Source of the DNA: Sphingobacterium athyrii
GTDB lineage: Bacteria; Bacteroidota; Bacteroidia; Sphingobacteriales; Sphingobacteriaceae
Length of the DNA: 64,000 bases
Direction: 5' to 3'
Assembly (NCBI RefSeq): GCF_003071065.1
Contig: NZ_QCXX01000001.1
Location: 434,001 to 498,000, forward strand
The translations under genes were made by a program, and so were the position numbers. Positions 9,153 to 17,772 of this stretch are shown piece by piece (position 1 is the first letter of the stretch; every line of letters begins with the position of its first letter). The notes under the pieces were generated by a model. The model was not told the origin of the DNA. It was given only the letters and a program-made list of their open reading frames with translations, and ran no database searches.

Positions 9153-10490
9153 ATGTCTAAAAATTTTATCCTTATTTTATGCATTGTTTCACTGGGCGGA
9201 CTGCTTTTTGGCTTCGACATGGCGGTTATCGCCGGTGCTTTACCGCTTGTGAAGGGATTTTTTGGATTATCTCCTGTGCAGGAAGGTATTTTTGTTAGTT
9301 CGGCACTAATCGGATGCATTATTGGTGTATTCTTTACGGGCTCTTTTACGGACAAATATGGTCGTAAACAAGCCTTTATCGTGGCATCGTTGCTTTTTTT
9401 ATTGTCAGCAATTGGCTGCGGATTCAGTCCTAATTATACTATATTGATCGCGAGCCGGGGCATTGGCGGACTAGGTGTTGGTATAGCTTCTATCGTAGTT
9501 CCTCTTTACCTTGCTGAAATATCCCCCAGTAAATTCAGAGGCAGATCAGTTACCTGTTATCAATTGGCGATTACATTTGGTATTCTGATTGCCTATATTA
9601 GTAACTATTTCATTCTTCAATTCGATTCGTTGCCTCAGGCGGAGCTTTGGCGTGGCATGTTTCTAGTTGGCGCGATCCCCGCCGTCCTACTTAGTTTAGG
9701 GGTTTATTTTATTCCTGAGAGTCCCCGCTGGCTGGCCAAAATTGGGCGAAACGAAGAGGTCGCAGCAATCCGTACCAAACTTGGTTTAACGGATCTATAT
9801 GATTCGCCAAGTCCGGCCAAAGGAAATATGAAGGAGCTGTTTTCTCCCATCTACCGCAGGGCATTTCTGTTAGGTCTATTTTTACCCTTATTTTCTCAAC
9901 TGAGCGGCATCAACGCCATCGTCTATTACGGCCCAAGCATACTGTTGGAATCAGGTATTTCCTTAGCAAATTCTTATCATGCACAATTATTTTTTGGTGC
10001 GGCGAACGTATTATTTACCTGCTTTGCCATCTGGAAAGTAGATAATTGGGGAAGAAGACCCTTATATATTTTAGGGACATTGGGGGCCACCATTAGTCTG
10101 ATTGTAACGGGATATCTCTTCAGTCAGGAACAACCAAACAATGTTGCATTGATTGTTTCCATCCTGCTCTTCCTTTTTTTCTTTGCTTTTTCTATCGGTC
10201 CGTTAAAATTTGTGGTCGCGGCGGAAATATTCCCAAATGCCATACGGGCAAGAGCAATGGGAATAAGTATTATGGTGATGTGGATTTCCGATGCGATCGT
10301 CGGTCAGCTGACTCCTATTTTGCTCGCATCCTGGGGAGCAAGTTATACCTTTTGGTTATTTGCTTTTTTCTGTGCGATAGCTTTTATCGTTGTACTGGGA
10401 TATTTACCGGAGACCAAGGGCAAACCTTTGGAAGAAATCGAAAAATATTGGATTGAAAAATCAAAGAAAAAGCAGAATAACAACGCATAA
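9153..10490 (+). CDS. MFS sugar:proton symporter (sugar porter family)
   Basis: Inner-membrane importer of a monosaccharide or disaccharide, about 445 residues with twelve predicted helices. Sugar-porter signatures are present: GGLLFGFDMAVIAGAL in helix 1, DKYGRK in loop 2-3, PESPRWLA before the central loop, SQLSGINAIVYYGP in helix 7, DNWGRRPLY in loop 8-9 and LPETKGKPLEEIE at the C-terminus. The frame opens upstream at 9117, but that start would put the operator palindrome inside the gene, so ATG 9153 (MSKNFILI) is chosen. It is probably cotranscribed with the PMI-like gene 62 bases downstream and then the lipoprotein glycosidase. Confidence 0.92.
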   Translation: MSKNFILILCIVSLGGLLFGFDMAVIAGALPLVKGFFGLSPVQEGIFVSSALIGCIIGVFFTGSFTDKYGRKQAFIVASLLFLLSAIGCGFSPNYTILIASRGIGGLGVGIASIVVPLYLAEISPSKFRGRSVTCYQLAITFGILIAYISNYFILQFDSLPQAELWRGMFLVGAIPAVLLSLGVYFIPESPRWLAKIGRNEEVAAIRTKLGLTDLYDSPSPAKGNMKELFSPIYRRAFLLGLFLPLFSQLSGINAIVYYGPSILLESGISLANSYHAQLFFGAANVLFTCFAIWKVDNWGRRPLYILGTLGATISLIVTGYLFSQEQPNNVALIVSILLFLFFFAFSIGPLKFVVAAEIFPNAIRARAMGISIMVMWISDAIVGQLTPILLASWGASYTFWLFAFFCAIAFIVVLGYLPETKGKPLEEIEKYWIEKSKKKQNNNA

Positions 10491-10552
10491 CTTCGTTCAA
10501 TATCCCCTATTATTTTAGTCATTTTTTTTACATACGCAATAAATAACATCTT

Positions 10553-12301
10553 ATGTATTCCAATACTCAAACGACATCTTTTCAATACGACATCTTACCT
10601 ACATTTCCAGTTCAGGGCAAATTGTCCAACTCTTATGATGAGTTGGTCGATCACCTGATCCAAAATCATATACACTGCATAGATGGGTTTGTTGGCGTAA
10701 ATTGGGAAACACCAATAAAGCATATCCAGCAGGAATTTGTTAAGCGGGGATTAACAGTGCGATTTGTTTCCATGGAAACAGCATTGCTCCCTGAAGCAGC
10801 AATCGAGGAGAAAGTAGCTCCTTATCTTGGCGGTAATGATCCATTATTCGGAAAAAAAACACCACTCGAACTGATCGCATACTTTGATACAGTCAAATTG
10901 GCTGCACTGCAGGGAATGCTAAAACAGGCCACCGACAGTGAGTATCTTATTTTTTATGGCCCCGGAGCAGCGCTCCTTGAGGTATCAAGTCAGGTGATGT
11001 ACATCGACCTGCCCAAAAATATACTAATCCAACGGATGCGTGCTGGACTGGCCGGGAATCTGGCCTGTGCAAAACAAAGCGATCAAAAAGAGCTTTATAA
11101 ACGGTATTACTTTGTCGATTGGGAACTCCTAAACCGACATAAACGGACGATATTAGCACGCGTGGAGATTCTTGCCGATCAGCAATCCGCTGAAAATCTA
11201 CCTTGGATCTTAGGAAATGATCTAAAAGCGACTTTGCATGTAATGTCTAAAAATTACTTTCGGGTAAGACCAACATTCGAACCCGGAGTCTGGGGCGGAC
11301 AATGGATGAAGGAACATTTAACGGGTATTGATCAACAGGTTAAAAATTATGCGTGGTCTTTTGAAATGATTGTTCCCGAAAACGGCATTTTACTTGAGAA
11401 TAACGGGCTAGTGCTCGAAATTTCTTTTGATCAACTGATGTTTCAGGAAAGTTCAAATGTCCTGGGCGCTGCGCAGCCACGTTTTGACGTTGAGTTTCCA
11501 ATCCGGTTTAACTTTCTGGACACTTTTGATGGCGGCAATCTTTCCATTCAGTGCCATCCTAGTCCAAGTTATGCCAAAGCCGAATTTGGAGAAAATTTCA
11601 CTCAAGACGAATCCTATTACATTGTGGACCGAAAGGGCGATGCACAGGTCTACCTGGGATTTCAGGAGGATATCGATGCGGAAAACTTCCGTGTTGTTCT
11701 TGAACAGAGCTTCCGTACGGGCGAACCGATCGCCATTGACAGGTACGTCCAAAAATTTGAATCGCAAAAGCATCAGTTATATTTAATTCCCCACGGTACG
11801 GTGCATTCTTCCGGGACGAATAACCTTGTACTGGAGATCAGCGCCACTCCCTACAACTACACGTTTAAGATGTACGACTGGGTACGCCCCGATTTAGACG
11901 GTAAGCCACGTCCATTAAATATCGACAGGGCTTTCGCCAATCTTAATTTTAACCGAAAGGGCGATGTCGTCAAAGATACGCTCCTGTCCCAACCAGAGGT
12001 TTATACACTCGATGCCCAAGCATCAAAAGTGCATTTGCCAACGCATGAAGATCATTTCTATGATGTTTACAGGTACGAATTTGCAGACGAGGTGAAGATT
12101 GAGACAAAGGGGCAATGCCATATTATGATGCTCGTTGAAGGGGAAGCGGTAGAACTGACAACTGCCAATGGCATGAAAAAAATCTTCCATTATGCCGAAA
12201 CTTTCGCCGTTCCCGCAGCTGCGAAATCCTATTCGCTCCGCAACCTGGGAACTGCTCAGGCAAAAGTAATACAGTCTTTTGTCAAAGACCATAAATGTTA
12301 A
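10553..12301 (+). CDS. Two-domain protein: kinase-like N-terminal half plus class I mannose-6-phosphate isomerase
   Basis: Residues about 235-580 form a class I phosphomannose isomerase cupin. Visible zinc-site motifs are LSIQCHPSPSYAKAEFG (His335), the following DESYYIVD, and IPHGTVHSSGTNN. The product would interconvert mannose-6-phosphate and fructose-6-phosphate. Residues 1-210 resemble a P-loop sugar or uridine kinase fold, but the expected Walker A is degenerate (CIDGFVGVNWETP, no GxxxxGKS/T), so catalysis by this half is doubtful. Normal class I isomerases have 300-420 residues, so the 582-residue length is a real extension. Its place between the sugar porter and a glycosidase suggests it processes the imported sugar. 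Confidence 0.75.
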   Translation: MYSNTQTTSFQYDILPTFPVQGKLSNSYDELVDHLIQNHIHCIDGFVGVNWETPIKHIQQEFVKRGLTVRFVSMETALLPEAAIEEKVAPYLGGNDPLFGKKTPLELIAYFDTVKLAALQGMLKQATDSEYLIFYGPGAALLEVSSQVMYIDLPKNILIQRMRAGLAGNLACAKQSDQKELYKRYYFVDWELLNRHKRTILARVEILADQQSAENLPWILGNDLKATLHVMSKNYFRVRPTFEPGVWGGQWMKEHLTGIDQQVKNYAWSFEMIVPENGILLENNGLVLEISFDQLMFQESSNVLGAAQPRFDVEFPIRFNFLDTFDGGNLSIQCHPSPSYAKAEFGENFTQDESYYIVDRKGDAQVYLGFQEDIDAENFRVVLEQSFRTGEPIAIDRYVQKFESQKHQLYLIPHGTVHSSGTNNLVLEISATPYNYTFKMYDWVRPDLDGKPRPLNIDRAFANLNFNRKGDVVKDTLLSQPEVYTLDAQASKVHLPTHEDHFYDVYRYEFADEVKIETKGQCHIMMLVEGEAVELTTANGMKKIFHYAETFAVPAAAKSYSLRNLGTAQAKVIQSFVKDHKC

Positions 12302-12335
12302 TAATAGGTACACAACGATAGAAAAAAACAGCATC

Positions 12336-13631
12336 ATGAGAAATTTATGTTTCGCGTTATCTACTTCCTTGCTGCTATTATCCTGCAACGGTGGTAGCAA
12401 CAAATCCACAGGAAGCGGCACACAGCAAAATGTGGCACAGGATAGTAGCTTCCAACTCGTCAAAGATATGGCAGGCAAGGTTATCAAAGCAGGATTCAAT
12501 GCAGGTGACGGCTATAGTGAAGTATGGATCAGGGATTACAATACCTTTATTACCTTAGCAAGCCAAGTGCACCCCCACGAGCAGATCAAAGATCAATTGG
12601 CACTATTTTTTAAATTACAGGAAGCTGATGGTAATATCGCAGACGGTTTTGTCAAAAAATCCAGTTTAAAGAATGGTGTTTCCGACTATTATACCATCAC
12701 TAATCCACTGGCTCCGGAATATGCCGCACATAAAAACACGGTTGAAACCGATCAGGAAACATCCTTGATCCAGGCAGTTCACAAATATATCGTAGCCACT
12801 AAGGACAGCTCTTTTCTCGCACAAAAAATAGGCGAAACGACAGTGAAAGACCGGATGGAACAGGCCTTGCAATTTTTAATGGACAAACGTTATAATGCCA
12901 CTTATGGTCTATTGTGGGGGGCCACAACGGTCGATTGGGGTGATGTGCAGCCAGAACACGATTGGGGGGTCCATTTGGACAAAAACTCTCATATTGCCCT
13001 GGATATTTATGATAATGCCATGTTTTTAATTGCTTTGGACAATTACATTGATCTTTTCCCTGATAAAAAAGAAAAATGGAGTAAGGTCAGAACCACGATT
13101 GCCAGCAATACCATGAAACATCTTTGGGACGATAAAAATCAAAAATTCATCCCTCACATCTATATCAACGGGTCGCCATTTCCAAAAGATTTTGATGAAA
13201 ACCAAATCTACTATCACGGCGGAACAGCCATTGCCATTGAGGCAAACCTGCTTAGCAAAGAGCAGATCAAAACTTCCCTGGACAAGATGATCAAAAATGT
13301 AAAAGATGCCGGAGCAGCCACCATTGGATTAACCGTATATCCGACTTATCCGGCTGGTTTTTTCAAAAATAAAGGCATGTATCCGTATGGTTATCAAAAT
13401 GGCGGAGATTGGACCTGGTTTGGAGGGAGAATGATCCAACAACTGGCTAAAAATGGCTTCCAGCAGGAAGCTTATGAGCAGATCAAGCCCATGTTGGCGC
13501 GTGTCATTAAAAATAAAGGTTTCTACGAATGGTATACGAAAGACAATAAACCTGAAGGTTCGGGAACCTTTAGAGGCGAGGCTGGCGTACTTTACGATGC
13601 AATCACCTTATTGGAAAATACCGGAAAATAA
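12336..13631 (+). CDS. Lipoprotein (alpha/alpha)6 glycoside hydrolase, paralogue of the 6938 gene
   Basis: The start is ATG 12336: it gives a lipoprotein signal, MRNLCFALSTSLLLLSCNGG, with the lipobox cysteine at position 17. The longer frame from 12279 overlaps the preceding gene and hides that signal. Shared motifs with the 6938 product are GYSEVWIRDYNTF, NTVETDQETSLIQ, GLLWGATTVDWGDVQP, YYHGGTAIAIEA and GGDWTWFGGRMIQQL. This copy should be membrane-anchored, probably outer membrane, whereas the other appears soluble and exported. Having two copies in one regulon suggests sequential or compartmentalised hydrolysis of one glycan. The CAZy family is unassigned. It is 34 bases after the PMI-like gene. 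Confidence 0.78.
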   Translation: MRNLCFALSTSLLLLSCNGGSNKSTGSGTQQNVAQDSSFQLVKDMAGKVIKAGFNAGDGYSEVWIRDYNTFITLASQVHPHEQIKDQLALFFKLQEADGNIADGFVKKSSLKNGVSDYYTITNPLAPEYAAHKNTVETDQETSLIQAVHKYIVATKDSSFLAQKIGETTVKDRMEQALQFLMDKRYNATYGLLWGATTVDWGDVQPEHDWGVHLDKNSHIALDIYDNAMFLIALDNYIDLFPDKKEKWSKVRTTIASNTMKHLWDDKNQKFIPHIYINGSPFPKDFDENQIYYHGGTAIAIEANLLSKEQIKTSLDKMIKNVKDAGAATIGLTVYPTYPAGFFKNKGMYPYGYQNGGDWTWFGGRMIQQLAKNGFQQEAYEQIKPMLARVIKNKGFYEWYTKDNKPEGSGTFRGEAGVLYDAITLLENTGK

Positions 13632-13654
13632 CCCGTAATATTTATACCCAACAC

Positions 13655-13692
13655 ATAAAAAATAGGGTGTCCGAAAAGATCAGACACCCTAT
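13655..13692 (-). terminator. Terminator of the minus-strand cytochrome cluster
   Basis: ATAGGGTGTC (13662-13671) pairs with GACACCCTAT (13683-13692). Read on the minus strand, the stem is followed by a TTTTT run, so it ends transcription coming from the 13841-20529 cluster; the hairpin may also stop the plus-strand operon. The stem core resembles the met terminator (GGGTGTCC). Confidence 0.75.
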
Positions 13693-13840
13693 CACCATTC
13701 AATCACATCGCTGCACTATCGGCAAGTCAAGTTTCCAATACCCTTATTATTGACTAAGTAATGCTACAGCATAGACTAAGTATCTATTCAGCAGCACTAT
13801 AATCGATGGGGAAAACGACTTGGTCTCTCCTTTTATCCTC

Positions 13841-15277
13841 TTAGAACCTTACCGTGTCCGTAGCGATAAATGGTAACCGATAATTACCTGTATCGATGCG
13901 CACCTTACCCTGTAATGCTTTTAAGGCCACACTGTCCCGGTCGCCCGTTTGGTAGATATATACATTTTTCAAGCTAGGGATATCCTTCAAATTCGACAGA
14001 CCCTTTGCGCTTACTTTTGTCCCCACCAGGTTCAGGTAGATCAATTTTTGCAGTCCTTTCAATTGGGATAGGCCATTGTCGGAAACTTTTGTATTCTCGA
14101 GATGCAGACGTGAGATGACAGGCATGGATTTTATCGTAGAAAATGCCTGGTCAGTGATGGCGGTATGCCCAAGCTTCAGTTGAACGATATTCTCTTTAAT
14201 GGCCAACAGTTCCTGCAGATCCTTATCATTAAACTGTGGATAGTTGATGGCATTGACCAGCACCAGATTATTTTCTTTAGCCACAGGAATGATTTTGATT
14301 CCTTTTGCCTGCCAGGCATCAACTTTATCCTTTGGTAAATCGGGTGCCTTTGGAAAATCCGCATACAATACCTGCGAGGCCTCCTGTTCTCCTGTTTCAA
14401 GTTTTTTCAATATTGCTGCAATTTCCTTCGACTGTGTAAGTTGATTCACTTTTTTATCGAAGCTCGCCCCTTGATCAATCCACCATGCAATTAATTTGAT
14501 CTGATCGACGCTGATCGGTGTACGCCCCTTTGGTGGCATTCTTTTTTTGTGTCCTTCCGGCAATATCAGTCGCGCATACAATTCACTTTCTTTCGAATTG
14601 CCACCCTTCAGCACCGTTCCATTTTCACCCCCCTTTAACAGACTTTCCCTTGTCTGTAAGGCCAAACCTCCCTCCTGTTTCCGATCACCATGGCAGCTCT
14701 GACAGCGTTGTTTGAGTATAGGTTGTATAATACCGTCATATACGGCAGCCTCTTGTACATTCTCAACAATTAAAAGCTCGTCGTTGCTTTCCTCCACACC
14801 AAAAGTCTTTTTCATCGCCTGTGGCATGGCTTCAAGAAAATAACCCTTGCCATGCGTTAAGGTACCGCCGTAGTGTCCTGTGACTCCCAATAATATAACC
14901 AGGATCAAAAATAGCCAAAAACGAAACCGTAGGATTTTTCTTGCCCATTGTAGCGCTCCGCTTTTTTCGCGGTACAGGAAATAAAGCAGTAGGCTACATA
15001 CGGCGACGGCAATTCCCAGCCACTGATGGTAATTGAGCACGTCGATTTCATAACCGCCATTGCGTGAAAGCAGAAATCCCGAAAGAGCAGCAAACATGGC
15101 AGCTATACTGCCCAATAACAAGCACAATCTAATCGCCGACAGGTATGGATTTTCTTTTTTGAATAGTTCCAGAAATGCCATCACAAATGCAATCAATAAA
15201 ATTCCGATGGGTAAATGCACTAAGATGGGATGAAACCGTCCCAAAAAGGCCATCAATTCTTCAAGAAAAACCATCAT
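13841..15277 (-). CDS. Membrane c-type cytochrome (PSCyt1) protein with DUF2231-like helices and LRR tail
   Basis: A 478-residue inner-membrane protein. Residues 1-150 form four or more hydrophobic helices of DUF2231 type (FHPILVHLPIGILLIAF). Residues 185-275 form a planctomycete-type cytochrome c domain with one heme-binding CxxCH (RCQSCHG) and the typical MPPKGRTPI and IAWWIDQGA motifs. Residues 330-465 contain leucine-rich-repeat units such as LKGLQKLIYLNLVGTKVS. It is last of a four-gene minus-strand run and overlaps the isomerase start by four bases, so the two are translationally coupled. A role in periplasmic electron transfer is likely from the heme motif; substrate and partners are unknown. 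Confidence 0.85.
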   Translation of the reverse strand: MMVFLEELMAFLGRFHPILVHLPIGILLIAFVMAFLELFKKENPYLSAIRLCLLLGSIAAMFAALSGFLLSRNGGYEIDVLNYHQWLGIAVAVCSLLLYFLYREKSGALQWARKILRFRFWLFLILVILLGVTGHYGGTLTHGKGYFLEAMPQAMKKTFGVEESNDELLIVENVQEAAVYDGIIQPILKQRCQSCHGDRKQEGGLALQTRESLLKGGENGTVLKGGNSKESELYARLILPEGHKKRMPPKGRTPISVDQIKLIAWWIDQGASFDKKVNQLTQSKEIAAILKKLETGEQEASQVLYADFPKAPDLPKDKVDAWQAKGIKIIPVAKENNLVLVNAINYPQFNDKDLQELLAIKENIVQLKLGHTAITDQAFSTIKSMPVISRLHLENTKVSDNGLSQLKGLQKLIYLNLVGTKVSAKGLSNLKDIPSLKNVYIYQTGDRDSVALKALQGKVRIDTGNYRLPFIATDTVRF

Positions 15278-16155
15278 TCTTTATACCTGTCTTTGAGTAA
15301 ATTCAACATATATACATTTACGGACCATTGGTCTGCCACCGGCTGCTGTGTAAAAGGCAGTGTAGGCAAATAACCTGCCGGACCAAATTCCGTGGTAATG
15401 GTCAATACCTTTGCTCCGCTTTGTTTATGTTGGGCGACAATCTGATCCCACCAGGCCAGATGTTGACTGACCGTACTTTTCCATTCCGGTGCCGCGGGGT
15501 CATTGACCTGAGGCCCTTCAGGATGTCCGATCCGGGCATGGATATGTTCTGTCCGGGCGAGTGCCAAAGAAACCGCTTCAGCTTGGTCAGCGAGCAAAGA
15601 CTCATGTACATTGCACCAGTGTGAAATATCCAAAGCAAGCCTTAAAGCGGGGATTTTTGTTAAATAATCTTTGGTCAGGTGGGCCGCAAAGCTAAATCGG
15701 CCACGATGTGTCTCATGGTAAACCGGAATACGCCATTTTTCCATAATCACCTGACCAATATCGATCAATTGCTTATTCTGTTCAAACGCGTAATATTCTT
15801 TACCTGTATGGCAATTGATATAATCCGGCTTTATGCTTGCGGCTTCTTCCAGATTACGTTTAAAACTTTCGCGGTACTGGTCAAATGAAACTCCGGAACC
15901 ACCGGAAAGAAGCCCTAAACGCAGACCATATTTTTGCAGGGCATCAATCATTTCTTTTCGTTCTTTCTGATCCCCGGGGAGCCAGGCTTCTACCCCATCA
16001 TAGCCCGCATTTTTCACGCGTTCACAAAAGCGGTCCCAGGAATCGGTATTTCCCCAATTGGTACAATAGTACTTAATGTGTAATTTCTCTTGTTGCTGTG
16101 CCAGAAGTGTATAAAAATTGGCCATCAGAAGGATTAATACTAGAAATCGTTTCAT
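15274..16155 (-). CDS. Exported sugar phosphate isomerase/epimerase-like TIM-barrel protein
   Basis: A 293-residue xylose-isomerase-like TIM-barrel protein with an N-terminal signal peptide (LVLILLMANFYTLLAQQQ). Family motifs include YDGVEAWLPG, YINCHTGKEYY, VYHETHRGRF, LALDISHWCNV and HIHARIGHPEGPQ. These supply the acidic and histidine metal ligands usual in the AP-endonuclease-2 superfamily. The export signal and cytochrome neighbours point to action on a sugar in the periplasm rather than a sugar phosphate in the cytosol. It lies three bases after the DUF1501 gene and overlaps the next gene by four bases. Substrate unknown; a keto-glycoside step is one possibility. Confidence 0.85.
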   Translation of the reverse strand: MKRFLVLILLMANFYTLLAQQQEKLHIKYYCTNWGNTDSWDRFCERVKNAGYDGVEAWLPGDQKERKEMIDALQKYGLRLGLLSGGSGVSFDQYRESFKRNLEEAASIKPDYINCHTGKEYYAFEQNKQLIDIGQVIMEKWRIPVYHETHRGRFSFAAHLTKDYLTKIPALRLALDISHWCNVHESLLADQAEAVSLALARTEHIHARIGHPEGPQVNDPAAPEWKSTVSQHLAWWDQIVAQHKQSGAKVLTITTEFGPAGYLPTLPFTQQPVADQWSVNVYMLNLLKDRYKE

Positions 16156-16158
16156 TCG

Positions 16159-17658
16159 TTAAATAATAGCTTGTATAAGTTCGCCTTCCACATCCGTCAA
16201 ACGGAATGGTCGGCCCTGAAATTCATAGGTAAATTTTTCGTGGTCAAATCCCAGAAGATGGAGCATGGTGGCATGCACATCATGTACGGAAGCCCTTCCT
16301 TCAACACCTGCAAAACCAATATCGTCCGTTTGCCCGTAGCTGATGCCGTTACGTATGCCTCCACCTGCCATCCAGATGGTATAGGCGTCCGTATGATGAT
16401 CTCTTCCAAGGAATGGCATATCACTATTATCACGATTCTCCTGCATTGGCGTCCGTCCAAACTCCCCGCCCCAGACGACCAATGTGTCCTCTAATAAGCC
16501 CCGTTGTTTCAGATCCAGGATCAGTGCCGTCATCGGGCGATCAATTTCACGGCATTTATTTCGAAATCCAAGATCTATGGAGTCTGCCGCATTTGTGCCA
16601 TGACTATCCCAGCCCCAGTCAAACAATTGCACAAAACGCACCCCCTGTTCCACAAGCTTGCGGGCCAACAGGCAGTTATTGGCGAAAGATTCTTTTCCGG
16701 GTTCGGTACCGTATAATTCATGGATATAAGCAGGTTCATTGTTGATATTCATCACTTCGGGTACGGCGACCTGCATTTTATAAGCCATTTCATACTGCGC
16801 AATCCGTGAAAGTGTCTCAGGGTCCTTAAATGTGTCATACTCCGTTTTGTTGACATTATTGATCGCGTCGATAAGATGGCGCTTCATGTCCCGGTCCATT
16901 CCTTCAGGATCAGCAATATACAATACAGGGTCTCCCTTTGAACGGCACTGCACCCCCTGGTAGACCGATGGTAGAAAACCACTTCCCCAGACACTCTTTC
17001 CGGCGTCCGGCGTTTTACCCCCAGAAGTCAATACCACAAATCCCGGTAGATTGCTGTTTTCTGAGCCTAGGCCATAAGTCACCCATGAACCAATGCTTGG
17101 ACGCCCCAATCGGGCACTTCCGGTATGCATAAACAGCTGTGCCGGTCCGTGGTTAAACTGATCCGTATGGACAGCTTTCAAAAAACTGACGTCATCAACC
17201 ACCTGACTAAAATGAGGTAAATGATCGGATACCCAAGCTCCACTTTCACCATATTGTTTGAAAGTCGCCTGTGGTCCCAGCATTTTAGGTACCCCGCGGA
17301 TAAAGGCAAATTTCTTTCCGGCCAAAAGGGACTGTGGGCAGGGTTGATTATGTAATTTCTGCAGTGCAGGTTTATAATCAAACAATTCAAGCTGCGAGGG
17401 GGCTCCCGCCATGTGTAAATAGATTACACTTTTGGCTTTACCGGGAAAATGGGGCGATTTAGGAATCAACGGATTTAAAGCATTCAGATCCAAATTGCCT
17501 TTTGATCCGGATGTGTTCCATCCTCCGCAACTTGCCAAAAGACTTCCCAATGCAATGCCGCCAATACCAGCAACACAATCTTTTAGAAAATGTCTTCTTG
17601 TCACAGCCTTCAATTCAGATTGCTGTGCTTCTTCTATTAATTTATTCAGATCTTTCAT
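16159..17658 (-). CDS. DUF1501 exported protein (sulfatase/phosphatase-like fold)
   Basis: A 499-residue DUF1501 protein. The N-terminus reads TRRHFLKDCVAGIGGIALG, a Tat-like twin-arginine signal (RRHFLK), with ASCGG after it as a possible lipobox. The body carries family motifs SVIYLHMAGAPSQLELFDYKP, FNHGPAQLFMHTGSARLGRPS, GWDSHG and VWGGEFGRTPM (positions about 75-100, 155-180, 345-350 and 395-405). The fold belongs to the alkaline-phosphatase-like superfamily, and the closing HATMLHLLGFDHEKFTYEF block is typical. Throughout planctomycetes and some Bacteroidota this family occurs beside DUF1549/DUF1553 cytochromes, as here. Its biochemical role is not established. Confidence 0.87.
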   Translation of the reverse strand: MKDLNKLIEEAQQSELKAVTRRHFLKDCVAGIGGIALGSLLASCGGWNTSGSKGNLDLNALNPLIPKSPHFPGKAKSVIYLHMAGAPSQLELFDYKPALQKLHNQPCPQSLLAGKKFAFIRGVPKMLGPQATFKQYGESGAWVSDHLPHFSQVVDDVSFLKAVHTDQFNHGPAQLFMHTGSARLGRPSIGSWVTYGLGSENSNLPGFVVLTSGGKTPDAGKSVWGSGFLPSVYQGVQCRSKGDPVLYIADPEGMDRDMKRHLIDAINNVNKTEYDTFKDPETLSRIAQYEMAYKMQVAVPEVMNINNEPAYIHELYGTEPGKESFANNCLLARKLVEQGVRFVQLFDWGWDSHGTNAADSIDLGFRNKCREIDRPMTALILDLKQRGLLEDTLVVWGGEFGRTPMQENRDNSDMPFLGRDHHTDAYTIWMAGGGIRNGISYGQTDDIGFAGVEGRASVHDVHATMLHLLGFDHEKFTYEFQGRPFRLTDVEGELIQAII

Positions 17659-17772
17659 TCATGTAGCTCTTTTTGCATGGCACCAATTCTACCATATCTA
17701 TTGTTTATCCCGATTCCCGGTTGATTCAGCTCCCCGGGGTTTTATTACCAGCATGTATTTTGAATCTCTCCC

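Noticed and set aside
12279..12335. Upstream start of the lipoprotein glycosidase
   Set aside because: It overlaps the end of the PMI-like gene and buries the lipoprotein signal that begins at 12336.
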